A stretch of DNA of 64,000 nucleotides from Paraspadella gotoi (GCA_051294375.1 CM119271.1:10259225-10323224), one strand, 5' to 3'; shown: positions 10,851-22,479, numbered from the stretch's first letter. The notes: a model not told the origin generated them from the letters alone. Translations and numbers: made by a program.

Positions 10851-11689
10851 GTCACTTTGCAGTTCGATCGAAAGTAGCTCGCTGATGAAAATCGCTTTCC
10901 CCTTTTTTATTTCTTCTTGCGCAGCCCATGCACCGCGCCGGTCGAACACAACTCTCCCAGCCAATCAATTTTTTCCCCAACTTGATTTAAATCAGAGATT
11001 AATTTTCACAATTTCAAATTTTGAGGAATCAATGAAGGCCCAATCCGACGCAACATCACGAAGCGACATTCCGATGACAAAGGAAGCCCCGCCTCTCCCA
11101 TTAATCTTTCACTTTAACAAAAAATAAAACAAATCCACAACCACAAACTAGTTACCCATCATTCTCTTCTCTCTCAATTGGTCCTTTTTCTTCATCTTCC
11201 TAATAGCCAATGAAATTTTTTTTTCTCGTCTCCGGATCTGGCTCAAATAAAAAAAATTCCCCTCTCTCTCAAGTGACGGTCTTTTTCTTTTCTTTTCTTT
11301 TTTCTTTTCTTTTTCTTTTTCTTTCTTTTTCTTTTCTTTTTCTTTTCTTTTCCTTTTCGTTTTCTTTTCCTTTTTTTGGCGCGCAAGAGCAATCTCGCTT
11401 TTCCTTTCTATCTATATTGAGTGTTTTTTTTACATTAGTCTACCATTTTTAGAATCGAACGATCTGAGGACTAAATGAATTACTTTTGTCTGTGTCTCTG
11501 TCCGTTTACTTTTTGATTGGTCTGTCTGTCCGTGCCGGTGTCTGTCCTCGCTCCGGCCATTTGAGCAGATCAAGTTTCCAAATTTGGGTTGGCGAGTCGC
11601 CAAGTAAAAATATTTTAAGTGCCGCGTGGATCATTGGGTACTAGTTTGCATCTCTCTCCGCTCTCTCCTCTTCTTTCAAAAATTACTCA

Positions 11690-12690
11690 GGCGAGAGGAG
11701 AGGGAGAGTGAGGAGAGAGTAGAGGGAGAGAGAGAGAAGAAGGAAAAAAGAAAGCGGGAGAGAAGAGAGTAGAGAGAGAGAGAGAAGAGAGCTCAAAAAG
11801 GGATAAAAAAAAAAATTTTAAAAGAAGGTAAAGAGTAGAAAGATTTGTCAAAGAAAGGGTTGAGCGCATGCGTCGTGAGAAAGAAATTGGCCAAGAAGGA
11901 ACTTAGAAAAGTGAAAAGAGAGAGAGAAAGAGAGAGACAGAGGAGAAAAAACTGTAATTGCGAATTTTACTGGTTGCCTGCCTGATAAACAGTCTCAGTG
12001 CTCAGCCGCATTACTTTGCACGATCGAAGGAAAACCAGAGGAAAACAAGAGAGAAGCGAAAAAAGGAGAGAGAGGGGAGGCGAGGGAGGAAAGGGAGAGA
12101 TGGAGGGAGGGAGGGAGGAACGGAGGAAGGGGGGAAGGAGGAAAGGAAAGAGATGGGGGGAGGGAGGGAGGGGGAAAATGCGAGAGGGAGAGGAAAGGGG
12201 GAAGAAAGGAGTAGGAGGTGAGAGGGAAGAAGGTTTGAAAAGGAGGAGATGGAGGGCAAGGGAAGAAGGGGAGAGGGGAGGTAGCGGGAAAGGAAAAGAG
12301 AGAGAGATAACTAGAAGTGGGAAAGAAAAATTTGTAGGATAGGGAGAAAAAAAAGATGGCAGAGAGAAAGAGAGCAGCAATTGAGAGGAGGAGAAAAGGA
12401 AGAAACAAGAGAGAGAGAGTTTTAAGCGACTAACAAGAGGCTAAAAGAGAGAGAGTGGGAGGCGTTAGAGAGGAGGTATAGGAGAGGAGCGGCCGAGTCT
12501 AAGAGGGAGAACCGAAGATTTGGAAGGAACAATGATTGGATGACGGCCTCGCATTTTTTAAATAATGTTTGAGAGAGAGAGAGAGAGAGAGAGAAGATAG
12601 AGAAGAAGAGAGAAGGAGAGAGAGAGAGAGAGAAGAGGAGAGAGGAGAGAGAGGAGGGGAGGAGAGAGTAGAGATTTAGAGGAGAGAGAG
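11690..12690. repeat. GA/GGGA purine-rich tracts (block A)
   Basis: About 1 kb dominated by GA and GGGA repeats, corresponding to 28550-29580 in block C where two gaps interrupt it. R/E/G-rich frames here are repeat translations. Confidence 0.8.
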
Positions 12691-13699
12691 AGGTTTTTCT
12701 TCCGCGTCGAAGGTTGGTGTCGCCCGAAGTGATCGACGTTTCTTTCTCTTCCTCCTTCTCCTCCCCTCTTCTCCTTACTCCTCCTCTTCCTCCTCTCCCT
12801 TCTCTTGAGGAGGCGGGCGTCGGGGTGAGTCTTTGACCGCCGATGGGTAAGTTTTTTTTTTTTTTTCGAGGGTGGGGTGAGTTTAATTGGAATTCGAGAG
12901 GTGAGGGTTGAGGTGAGGCGAGGATTAAAGATTAAGGGGAGCGAAATCAGAATTTAAAGGGACTCTGATATCGCAAAGATTTGATTGGACGAGGAAAGGA
13001 TTAAAAATAACAAATATTGAAAGTATTGGGCTTATTAAAAATGAAATGAAATGAAATGAGTACAACAATCAAGAATTATATATTATATAGGTACAACATT
13101 GAACATCTATTATTAAATATGAAAATAATTCCTAAAATCCTAAATAATTATAATAATCTATTAAAAATGTACGCTCAAAATGTCAGAATTTCTCTTTTGT
13201 GGCCAAAATTTCCAGTGAATACATCGTCCGCGTTTCTCTAATCATCGTCCGTTCCTTAAATCCACTCGTCAAGAAATGTCGCAGATTTTTGGACGATAAA
13301 AAAAAGGGTCACATTAATAATTTCGGACGACGGAGAAGGAAAAAAGGGACAGGAAGGAAAAAGGAAAAAAGGGAAAAAGGAAAAAAAAATGGCCATGAGT
13401 TTAGGAGATAAATTGGGTCATGCCTCTTGAGTTCCCGAGTCTTGTGCCAATGATACGGGCGGAGGCCGACTGGACGAATTAAAAAGTTTAACTTTAATGT
13501 ATTAATTTATACTTATTATCTTATTATGATATTTAAAACGAACTAGGTACTTCGCGCTGGCTAGGTGAGACATACTTCAAGCGAACACTAGCTTTCGTAG
13601 CAACGTGGAAACGAACTGTAATCTTAATTTTTCTGTTTCAAGTATCTTCGCATCTACAGTGGTCCTCCGTTTCAAATCTTCTCGCCGGCTCTAATAGTT

Positions 13700-14000
13700 T
13701 TCGCGATATCGATGACGACGAAACGTACGACGAACAAAACGTCAACGACGAACTAATCGCCGAACAACGACAACGTAATGACGCTGACGAATTGACAAAT
13801 AACATCGAAGAACCATGACGAACTACAAGAACTATGACGAACTTCTCGACGAACCATGACGACCATAACGAACTACGGACGACTATGACCGAAGCTACAG
13901 AAAACTATGACGAACTACGACGAACTACGAACGACGAACTAACGACGGACTACCGACGTAACTATACTACGACGAACTACGGACGAAAGACGATCGAAAT
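13700..14000. repeat. CTACGACGAA-type minisatellite (block A copy)
   Basis: Degenerate tandem gacgaactacgacgaac units over about 300 bp, also at 24640-24890 and 30380-30538. Confidence 0.8.
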
Positions 14001-14919
14001 CCGATTCTTCGCAGTTCGATGAGTTTTCGTCGATGACCAGTCAACGTCGCCTTTGAACTTTCGTCAACTCCGCGACCTATGCCCGACGTCTCCCCCTTAC
14101 GTCTCTCTCTCTCTCACTCCTCCTCATCCCTGTGCTGCATCGCTCCAGCTGGTCGGTCTCACTCACATGCTGTCACGCGAGCAGAGTCTCTCTCATCTCT
14201 TGTCTCTCTCATCTCTTCTCTCTCTCTCTCTCCCTATTCTTCTCTCTTCTCAGTTTCTCTCGTCTTCTCGTTTCTCTCGTTTCAAACCCCCGGTCCCAAC
14301 TTAAAGACCCGCTCCTGGGGGTCTTTTGACGCTTGATCCCGGAACCTGCGTCACCACGCAGCGGACCGCGTCACTTGCCCCTCTTCTCCTCTCGCCCACT
14401 TTGTATTTTCCCTTTTCTGGTTTTCCCTTTTTCTCCTGTCCCCGTCTTCTGTCCCGAGGATCGGCATTAGTACGGACTCGATCCCTGGTATATATATCCG
14501 ATCCGAGGACGGACGCGAACCGGCCTTGGGGACATGGAAAAACAACCACCCCTCATAGCCTGGTTCCAAGCCGCAGGAGTTCCCATGGCCGCTAGAGGGG
14601 GTTTCACAAAGAAAGTTTGCCGGATAGCAACTTTCGCAGCCTAACTTAGGGAGCGCCATATCACAATGCCTTACCAGCACCGCCCCCCCTCACTTTCGCC
14701 CGCCAAGCAAGTCCGGCACACGCACCTCCTTTCAATGCCCTCCAACTCCGCTTCCCGTGCCCGCGCCTTCAGGGTCGCCCACAGGGGTCACACCACCATC
14801 TTTTGATCGGTGGTTCGGGGTTGGCTTTTCCCCTCCTAGCATGCCGTCCGGGTCGGGAGTCATTCCTTCAACGGAGTTTTCCGGCCCCGCAGTGTCACCC
14901 TCGTCATCTTTTTCCCCCT

Positions 14920-15464
14920 TAAGCTCCTTTCTTTTTTTTTTAAATTTCTTTTGTTCTTTTTCCGTTTTTTTTTTTTTTTTTTTTTTTTATTTTCTTTTTT
15001 TACTTTTCTTCTTTTCTCTCCTCTATTTTCTTCTTCTTTCTCTTCTCTCTTCCTCTTTCTCTTCTCTTCTCCTTTTTTATTCCCTCTTCTCTTTTTCCCC
15101 TGTTCCCTCTTCCCCCTTTTTCTTCCTTCATTCTCCTTTTTTTTTTTTTTTCCTTCTCTCCCCCCTTCTTTTCCGGTTCGTTCTCTTCGGTTTTTTTTTC
15201 CCTTCTTTTCTTTTTCTTTTCTTACGCTTTTTCCTCTCTTTTTTTTGTTCCTTTTCTCTTATCTCTTTCTAATTCTCTTTTCTCCTTACCTCTTCTTCTT
15301 CTCTTCTCTCTTTTTCTCTTCTCCCCTCCCTCTTCCTCGTTTCCTCTTCTCTTGTCTTTCTTTTAAGGTTTTATCATTTTTCTTTTTACTGTTTTTAATT
15401 TTTATACTTTTCTTTTTTTATATAATACTTTTTCTTTTTTTTTTTTCTCCTCTCTCTTTTTTTC

Positions 15465-15548
<84 letters not shown>

Positions 15549-16250
15549 TTTTTTTTCCTCCTCTTCTTTGTAATCTTTCTTCTCCTTCTTCTCAATCCTT
15601 CTGTCCGTCCCCTGCCGCTCTTCTTTTTTTATCATTATTATTTTCCGCCGAAAGTCCAGAAATCTTCTCAAAACTTCATAAATTCCCGCGTTTGAATGTC
15701 CTCTCGATGTCTCTTCACCTTCGAACTAGTTATAAATCCTTTCTCTCGCCGACTTAAGGAAACCTCTGCGTTCCATTTCTCTTTCTCGCTCTTTCACTTC
15801 CTTTTTTTCCCCTTCTTTTCCTTCCCTCCCCTTTATCGTTCTCTTTTCAATATTTCCTTTCCTTCCGATTTCCTCCATTTTCCTCCCTTCTTTTCTCCTA
15901 TTGCCTCATTAATATTCTTTTACCCTCCTCCCATTCCTGCCTCTTTTTCAAGTCTTCATAAACCTATTCTTCCCTCCCCCTTTTTTCTCTTTCAATCTCT
16001 CTTCTTCTTCTTTTCTCCGCTACTTTCTCCTTTGCTCTCCGTCTCTCGCCTGCCTGTCTTCTCTTACTTCTTTCCTCCACGCTCTCTACGCTTCCTTCCC
16101 TCTCTTTTTGTTTCACTCTTCCCCCCTATCCCTTTATCTTTCTCCTTATCCGTTCCTACCTTTCTCACTCGCTTTTTCATCCCTTACATCTTTCCCTCTC
16201 CCTTCCTCCTTTCCCTCTCCCTTCCTTCTTCCCTCCCCCGCCTCTCTTTC
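14920..16250. repeat. Polypyrimidine tract with long T run (block A)
   Basis: About 1.3 kb of T/C-rich DNA including a T run of about 75 near 15471-15546. The same tract is at 25700-26700 and 31520-32250. The 268-residue F/L/S frame here is an artefact of composition. Confidence 0.85.
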
Positions 16251-16744
16251 CTTAGAAGACGAAGAAAAGAATAAAAAATCAACGTTCGCAAATGCGAAGA
16301 TGCGATCAAAAACGTTACGATCAAAGCGATGCGCATCAGAAAATACTTCTTCGCCTTTCGGCTCCTCGTTCGTTTTGCAATTCCGTTCAGACATCGCTTT
16401 TTTTTTTTTTTTTTTTTCCGCCTGACGCGATTTTCTTTCTTACCCCCGGCGCCCGAAAGGTTTACCTTTTTTCTTTTGTACTGTCGGGTCGTCTGTCTGT
16501 CCTATTCGTCTGTCCCTGCTCTGTCTCTCTGTCAGTCTCTCTTACGTTTTAAAATGGCTTTTAGATATTCGAGGGTTTTTTGTAACCCGGCAAATCATTT
16601 TTAATTAATTTACTCGGTAGTAGATGCATAATTTTGCCTACATGTATGCAAACGCGTTCAATTCGTCCCGGTTCTGTGTTTTTCTCTCCCTTCCGCTTCT
16701 CTCCCCTCTCACTACTTCGGATATCTTTCCTCGCCTCTCTCTCT

Positions 16745-17025
16745 TCTTCGCCTCTATTCCCTCCCCTCTTGTAACGTCCCTCCCTCATCCTCTCTCTTTC
16801 ATTCGCGCAGTCTCTTCCCCGAATCCGTTCCAAAAAAAAAAAACACGCGGGAGATTTCTCGTTTTCAAATGTTCCGCAAATTTTGGGTTCAAGTGCTTTC
16901 GACTTTTCCTTTTTATTTTTTAGCTTTCGTTTTTTCTTGTTTCCTCTTTGTTTTGTTTTTTTTTTTAGATTTATGTTGTTTCTCGTGTTTCCAATCATAT
17001 TATATAGCCTTTAAGAAACACCATA
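16745..17025. other. Block-A tail: sequence not in C
   Basis: About 280 bp linking the end of the C-like sequence to the repeat at 17027. It is not found elsewhere in the window. In the other representation these two points are separated by 32691-38750. Confidence 0.5.
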
Positions 17026-17026
17026 T

Positions 17027-17270
17027 TTCTATTAGTTTTGATTAAATTTTTTTATTAAAATCGCAAAAAGCAGTAATTGATTAAATGAAAATTACAAAAA
17101 TTGAAGAATTTATTTTTAAGTAGTTTTGAAAGTTTGCAGGGTTTCTGCCTTATGTCAGCTATCTCGTAAGAGCCTTAGCGGCATCATGTCTATCCAAATC
17201 AAGGGGGGCGAGATAGCAAGTTTATTGGATTGCATAGTCAACATTTTTTATATTGCGGCACGCAAAATCC
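17027..17270 (+). repeat. Dispersed structured repeat R1, copy 1
   Basis: Matches 38751-38985 over its whole length (with small insertions here) and, in its core, 46225-46375 and 59755-59905. The core has a hairpin GCAG/CTGC (17136-17148) and a 9-bp stem GCTATCTCG (17158-17166) with CGAGATAGC (17209-17217). No coding frame was seen. This copy and 38751 are probably two representations of one locus. Confidence 0.7.
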
Positions 17271-17501
17271 TGTAAAGACAAAAAAAAATCCAAACCGAGG
17301 CAAAAAAAAACAAAAACAAAAAAAAACAACAACATCAAATTTCTTTCCTCAAAGCGCCTTTTGTTCAGCTACCGCTTTTTTTTTCTCGTCGAGATGGCGC
17401 GCAGGTTCTCTGCTCATTTGTCGACAAAAAAAGAAAAACAAATGTACACTCCCAGTTAATGGATTTGAGAAGTAGAAATTCCCCTTTCCCCGTCAACTTA
17501 C

Positions 17502-17594
17502 GATAATTAGTAAGACAAAGTAAATCCAATCCCAAAAGGAGTGGGCATCCTGGACGTAGTACATAATATCAGTCCACCCTTCGAGGCTAATGAC
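17502..17594 (-). CDS. CACNA1G/H/I: T-type calcium channel repeat I pore and S6-start exon
   Basis: Encodes the selectivity-filter segment of repeat I and the approach to S6: [20 protein letters not shown] followed by [11 protein letters not shown]. The E in LEGWTD is the repeat I member of the EEDD ring that selects calcium in Cav3 channels. The exon is 93 bp, 31 codons, phase 0-0. The acceptor is cattttctcag and the donor is ATC/GTAAGT. It joins the exon at 17818-17900 (IFQ to VISL) and the exon at 81-221. The match to arthropod T-type channels is nearly residue for residue from memory of the family; an alignment would settle the closest group. Confidence 0.96.
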
Positions 17595-17817
17595 CTGAGA
17601 AAATGAATCATTCTATTTTTTTTTTTTACATTTTTAAAATGAAAATAAAATAACAGCCCGTCGGAAAAAAATCCCGACGAGCCTGAAAAAGATTGAAAAG
17701 AGAAGCGTTGTGTGAAATCGAATTTTATTCTTTAATCATCTTTATTCATTCGTTATTCTTAAGCGATAAAATGATCTAAACGCGTTACATTTACATGACA
17801 TGACATTTACAAATTAC

Positions 17818-17900
17818 CTGGAAAATGGCGACCCACGCTAATCCGATGTTGTCAAAGGAAATCGCTCCTTGAAAGGGATTCTTTGACCCAGGCTTACACT
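17818..17900 (-). CDS. CACNA1G/H/I: T-type calcium channel repeat I pre-pore exon
   Basis: Encodes CKPGSK and then [20 protein letters not shown], the pore helix region before the selectivity filter. It is 83 bp: two bases finish the codon begun by the previous exon (G+AG = E, giving YYTEC), then 27 codons. The acceptor is gacggcag and the donor is CCAG/GTAATT. The FDNIG.AW.AIFQ pattern is diagnostic for Cav channels, here of the T-type. Confidence 0.96.
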
Positions 17901-18018
17901 CTGCCGTCAAAAAACAAAAAAAAAAAAACAAAAAACAAAAAAAACATCGATTGAATTAATATTTAAATCAATATTTAAAATTGATACTTAACCATAACGC
18001 TAACGCCGCCAGATTTAC

Positions 18019-18131
18019 CTGTATAATACTGATTCCAATTAACACATGATTCGTTCTTAAGGTTACTAGCGTTATAAAATGACTCATAGGGAATTGCTGT
18101 TTCGTTGCAGAATTGGCCATCAATCTTCAGG
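18019..18131 (-). CDS. CACNA1G/H/I: T-type calcium channel S5-P loop exon (CVNWNQYYT)
   Basis: Encodes part of the large extracellular loop of repeat I: LKIDGQFCNETAIPYESF, then YNASN, then ESCVNWNQYYT. CVNWNQYYT is a hallmark of T-type channels. Cysteines and three N-glycosylation sequons (NET, NAS, NES) fit an extracellular location. It is 113 bp, beginning with one base that completes a proline codon and ending with one base of the next codon. The donor is ACAG/GTAAAT; the acceptor is cccccaaacag. Confidence 0.94.
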
Positions 18132-18144
18132 CTGTTTGGGGGAT

Positions 18145-18520
18145 TTGTTAAGGGGGAGAGAGGAAGGGAGGAGGAGAAAAAGGAGGGGAAGGGAGGAGAG
18201 AGAAAAGGAGAAGGGGAGGGGAAAAGGGGGAAGGGAAAAGAGGGAAGGGAAGTCGGGAAGGGGGAATAAGAAGGAGAAGGGAAAGAGGGACAGGAATGGA
18301 AGTGGAAAGGGGGGAATAGGAAGGGGAAATAGGGAGGAGATGGGGGAAAAAGAGATTTACGGACGGGGGATGGGAAGGGGGAAATAAGAAGGGAGGGGAT
18401 AGGGGGAATGAAAGAGGAAAAGGGGGGAATAAGAAGGGGAAGGGAAAAGAAGAGAGGAAGGGGGAAGAGAGAGGGACGCGGGAGGGATAAAGAAAAGCAG
18501 GAGAAAGGGAAAACCGAATG
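18145..18520. repeat. Polypurine tract (GGGAA-rich), block B1
   Basis: About 375 bp of nearly uninterrupted purines on the plus strand, lying in the intron just upstream (minus strand) of the CVNWNQYYT exon. Such tracts can form triplex DNA. Confidence 0.85.
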
Positions 18521-18529
18521 AGGAAGGGG

Positions 18530-19530
18530 ATTAGAAAGAGAATAATAAAGAATAATTTTAAATAGAGAGAGATAATAACAACGGATAAAAATACACAATA
18601 TAGTTTTGAAAGAGAAAACTTTCGATTATAAACATAGAATGACATTCTACAATGTAAGTATTTCAGATCAGAATAGCTTCATACAACAAAAAAACAATGG
18701 TAAAATTTTTGCATATTTAATTATTTATATATATTTATTGCTTATTCGTTTATTATCTTTTCTGAGACTTGGTCTGTGGTATGTTAAATATATTTGCAGC
18801 TTGTTGTATTAAAATTAAATCGGGATTATATTTATTACTGGTATTAAGGAGTGGAGCACTGGGGAACATAAATTTTATTTGAGTGATCAAACAAGGATAT
18901 TTAGACGTGAGATAGTATATGATTAAGAAGTACAAAAAATATTTTGCTTATATTGTTTGGGGAAACAGTATCATTAATTACAATATATTTAATAGTAATA
19001 TTCTTATAAAATCATAAATTTTCAAAATATTTTTAAAAAAATTTTTATTTAAAGATTCTGATTCTTCTTCAAAAAGTTAGATCAAAAATATAAAATATTT
19101 TTATTAAAAATTTCAATGTCTTCAGCATCAAAAAATGGAAAAAAAAGGTCAAATTCTCTACTTTTTTAATACTTTGTAATAGAAACTTATATTGATGAAA
19201 CGTTTTGGTCATTTTTCGCAGCTTTAACCTAAAAATATTCATGTAACATATTTTACAAAAAGTTTTACAGTTTTTTTCCGGCGAATCCAAAACTGTTTCT
19301 TAAAATTAAAAAAATATGATTTTTTAAAATTTTATGATTTTTATAAGTATATTACTATAAAAAAAAATTCATTAATATACTGTTATGCAATTCTTTTTTT
19401 TAAAAAGGGCTTAATTATTTTATATTACATATACAAAGGCAGCAAAAAAAACATTGTTCTATCGCTCAATCTTTTCATCACTCCACCCTACTGGGTATAG
19501 AATAGATATTACATATTACAGTATATACTT
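18530..19530. other. AT-rich intron (block B1)
   Basis: No exon, RNA gene or repeat family was recognised. It matches 4270-5355. Confidence 0.6.
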
Positions 19531-19532
19531 AC

Positions 19533-19637
19533 GGTGGTATAGCTGAGCACGTTTGCATCCCATTCGATTTTGGTTTTCCGCAGATAAAATCGCCGCTGGT
19601 TCTTGTGTCGATGTAGTAGAGGGGAAGGTCACCGATT
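19533..19637 (-). CDS. CACNA1G/H/I: T-type calcium channel S5-P loop exon (FICG)
   Basis: Encodes IGDLPLYYIDTRTSGDFICG and KPKSNGMQTCSAIPP, the extracellular turret of repeat I, matching the FIC...NGM..C pattern of Cav3 loops. It is 105 bp: one base completes a glycine codon (GG+A), 34 codons follow, then two bases of a proline codon. Both phases agree with the neighbouring exons. The acceptor is catggaccag (weak pyrimidine tract); the donor is CACC/GTAAGT. The plus strand also has tempting splice-like sites (ttttccgcag and GTAAGT), but its frame is closed. Confidence 0.9.
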
Positions 19638-20097
19638 CTGGTCCATGAGATTGAAAGGTAAGTTAAGGACTCGACCAATGGGCTCTATTTCCCAAAAGCG
19701 CCCGATTTCTGAACCTAATTTTATTTATAATATGAAATTGGTACAACCAATATAAATTTAATATAAATAATATATATTTAATTCTAATCTGTTTCTAAAC
19801 TCGTAAATTCAAGAACTAACTCTGACATAATCATTGACTCTAACATGAAGCCCTCGAGCTCATTGTTAATCTTAAATGTATGCAGACTTACATAATGCTT
19901 AATAGTATTTCTAGCCAAATCGCGTATTTAACAAATCTGTATGAATCTAAGTCGACTTAAATCATCGCATCAGTTTTACTCGTCCCGTCCGATAGAGGGC
20001 CTAACAACCCTTCAACAACCTCTCAACGCCCACTCAACAGCCCCCCCACTTCGTTCGCCCACCTCTTCCACAACCCCACCCCGCGTAAATAACTCAC

Positions 20098-20210
20098 CCC
20101 CAGTAAATCGCCGATTGGTTTAGGAAGCATCTGTTTCTCAAGAGACCCGCCCACAGCTGAACGCCGACGATGCCGAATATGAAGAAGACGAAGAAACACA
20201 GTAGCAAAAC
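20098..20210 (-). CDS. CACNA1G/H/I: T-type calcium channel S5 exon (5' part in gap)
   Basis: Encodes [20 protein letters not shown], then [17 protein letters not shown]. This is the S5 membrane helix and the start of the outer loop, nearly identical to vertebrate Cav3. The 5' part of the exon (MRILV...) is hidden by the gap starting at 20211 and visible only in the noisy copy at 5934-6109. The donor is GG/GTGAGT, leaving phase 2, as the next exon needs. Confidence 0.94.
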
Positions 20211-20557
20211 NNNNNNNNNNNNNNNNNNNNNNNNNNNNNNNNNNNNNNNNNNNNNNNNNNNNNNNNNNNNNNNNNNNNNNNNNNNNNNNNNNNNNNNNNN
20301 NNNNNNNNNNNNNNNNNNNNNNNNNNNNNNNNNNNNNNNNNNNNNNNNNNNNNNNNNNNNNNNNNNNNNNNNNNNNNNNNNNNNNNNNNNNNNNNNNNNN
20401 NNNNNNNNNNNNNNNNNNNNNNNNNNNNNNNNNNNNNNNNNNNNNNNNNNNNNNNNNNNNNNNNNNNNNNNNNNNNNNNNNNNNNNNNNNNNNNNNNNNN
20501 NNNNNNNNNNNNNNNNNNNNNNNNNNNNNNNNNNNNNNNNNNNNNNNNNNNNNNNNN
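20211..20557. other. Assembly gap (347 N)
   Basis: Run of N. The block-A counterpart (about 6050-6315) holds the 5' part of the S5 exon and a GA tract. Confidence 0.9.
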
Positions 20558-20681
20558 AGAGAGGGAGGAATGAAGGGCAAAGTCGACAGAGTTAAATGGA
20601 GGCAGGGAGAAAAAGTCGTTTGTATAAGAAGGACGCGGTGTAAATTAATTGTCTAATATCTGATACTTTTATTCAGATTTA

Positions 20682-21439
20682 NNNNNNNNNNNNNNNNNNN
20701 NNNNNNNNNNNNNNNNNNNNNNNNNNNNNNNNNNNNNNNNNNNNNNNNNNNNNNNNNNNNNNNNNNNNNNNNNNNNNNNNNNNNNNNNNNNNNNNNNNNN
20801 NNNNNNNNNNNNNNNNNNNNNNNNNNNNNNNNNNNNNNNNNNNNNNNNNNNNNNNNNNNNNNNNNNNNNNNNNNNNNNNNNNNNNNNNNNNNNNNNNNNN
20901 NNNNNNNNNNNNNNNNNNNNNNNNNNNNNNNNNNNNNNNNNNNNNNNNNNNNNNNNNNNNNNNNNNNNNNNNNNNNNNNNNNNNNNNNNNNNNNNNNNNN
21001 NNNNNNNNNNNNNNNNNNNNNNNNNNNNNNNNNNNNNNNNNNNNNNNNNNNNNNNNNNNNNNNNNNNNNNNNNNNNNNNNNNNNNNNNNNNNNNNNNNNN
21101 NNNNNNNNNNNNNNNNNNNNNNNNNNNNNNNNNNNNNNNNNNNNNNNNNNNNNNNNNNNNNNNNNNNNNNNNNNNNNNNNNNNNNNNNNNNNNNNNNNNN
21201 NNNNNNNNNNNNNNNNNNNNNNNNNNNNNNNNNNNNNNNNNNNNNNNNNNNNNNNNNNNNNNNNNNNNNNNNNNNNNNNNNNNNNNNNNNNNNNNNNNNN
21301 NNNNNNNNNNNNNNNNNNNNNNNNNNNNNNNNNNNNNNNNNNNNNNNNNNNNNNNNNNNNNNNNNNNNNNNNNNNNNNNNNNNNNNNNNNNNNNNNNNNN
21401 NNNNNNNNNNNNNNNNNNNNNNNNNNNNNNNNNNNNNNN
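20682..21439. other. Assembly gap (758 N) hiding the S4 exon
   Basis: Run of N. The block-A counterpart (about 6430-7590) contains the S3-S4 exon at 6686-6793 and GA tracts. Confidence 0.9.
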
Positions 21440-21469
21440 ATTTTTATAGTTAAATTTTCATCTGTTGAT

Positions 21470-21727
21470 ATTCATTCATTTTTCAAATTCATTCATTCAT
21501 TCAAACGAAGATATTCATTCATTTTTCAATTTATTCATTCATTCAAACGAAGATATTCATTCATTTTTTCAATTCATTCATTCATTCATTCAAACGAAGA
21601 TATTCATTCATTTTTTCAATTTATTCATTCCTTCAAACGAAGATATACATTCATTTTTCGATTCATTCGTTCATTCAAACGAAGATATTCATTCATTTTT
21701 TCAATTCATTCAATCATTCAAACGAAG
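21470..21727. repeat. ~42-46-bp minisatellite with CAAACGAAGATATTC core
   Basis: Five to six tandem units of caaacgaagatattcattca plus a T-rich spacer, next to the donor of the S2-S3 exon (inside the intron on the minus strand). A plus-strand frame through it repeats HSNEDIHSFF, but the frame is not kept in the block-A copy and is not considered coding. Confidence 0.8.
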
Positions 21728-21744
21728 TCCGTCTCGCGACTCAC

Positions 21745-21887
21745 GAGGCCATGACGATGAAACAGTCGAGCCGGTTCCACGTGTCCGAGAGGTAAGTGTT
21801 CTTCCCGGTAAATCCCATAGCGACGATTTTGATTAACATTTCAATGAGGAAGAAAAGGGAGATCAAATGGTCCAACATTTCTAACAC
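21745..21887 (-). CDS. CACNA1G/H/I: T-type calcium channel S2-S3 exon
   Basis: Encodes VLEMLDHLISLFFLIEM (S2), LIKIVAMGFTGK, and NTYLSDTWNRLDCFIVMA (S2-S3 loop and S3) of repeat I. DTWNRLD.FIV is a strongly conserved Cav3 segment; E in LIEM and D in RLD are the usual countercharges for S4 arginines. It is 143 bp: 47 codons then two bases (TC) that the S4 exon completes to serine. The acceptor is ctctatccgttcag and the donor is TC/GTGAGT. The alternative acceptor 7 bases further in would break the phase with the S1 exon. Confidence 0.94.
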
Positions 21888-22194
21888 CTGAACGGATAGA
21901 GAAAGGGGATAGAAAAGGGGGGATAGAATGAAAGACAGAATTTATGCAAATGAGTTCCGAGGCGAGAAAGGTAAAGTTGAAGTTCTTTTATCCGAGAGTG
22001 CCCCGTTTCTGTTTCGTTTATCTGAGAATTTCATTTTAATCTTAATATTTAATATGATATTAAATATCAAATATTTATAATAATAATAAATATATATAAT
22101 AATAGTAATTTTAATTCTAGAATAAAAATCATTGTTTACATATTTAATAAATTCTTTATAATAATAATAGTAATAATATATAATATAATATATA

Positions 22195-22345
22195 ACCTTA
22201 TCTTTAACCTTAACCCTAAACCATTATCGATTTTTCTTAATTTTTAACCCTAACCTCTTACCCTAAACACTCATCCCTAACCAAAATCCCTAATCTATAA
22301 CCTCTAACCTAATCTTTAACTAAAATAAAATTAACTCTAACTCCT
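22195..22345. repeat. Degenerate telomere-like CCCTAA repeats
   Basis: A run of units such as ttaaccctaaacc, aaccctaacc, ccctaaacac, ccctaacc and ccctaatc within an intron. It resembles decayed interstitial telomeric or satellite sequence. Confidence 0.5.
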
Positions 22346-22479
22346 CATTTAAGATGAAATGGGGCATTCTGGGAAAATAAAGCCAAAAAGAGGGAGGGGT
22401 TGGGGGAAAAAGTTGTAAGAGCAAACAATTAGATCGAGGACAAATGGGAAAGGAGGAGAAACGATTAAAAAAGGAACAG

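Larger units (their letters stand above)
2940..16740. repeat. Block A: noisy duplicate of blocks B1 and C
   Basis: From a point near 2940 (caaaccgaggc) the sequence follows 17275-22950 and then 26726-32690 in the same order and orientation. Differences are nearly all small insertions in A (for example 105 vs 93, 89 vs 83, 117 vs 113 and 110 vs 103 bases for four coding exons) and few substitutions. The channel exons are in frame in B1 and broken in A. That pattern fits uncorrected long-read sequence or an unmerged haplotype rather than an old duplication. A has no N gaps, so it uniquely shows what lies in the gaps of B1 and C. Confidence 0.85.

Noticed and set aside
14951-15757. 268-residue F/L/S ORF and similar long frames
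   Set aside because: Pure translations of polypyrimidine repeats, open in several phases at once.
19583-19656. Plus-strand exon between ttttccgcag and GTAAGT
   Set aside because: No open frame without indels, while the minus strand encodes the Cav3 loop with correct phases at both ends.
21745-21795. Plus-strand exon-like sequence KQSSRFHVSE followed by GTAAGT
   Set aside because: It is antisense to the channel segment TYLSDTWNRLD; the GTAAGT is the reverse complement of coding AACACTTACCTC.
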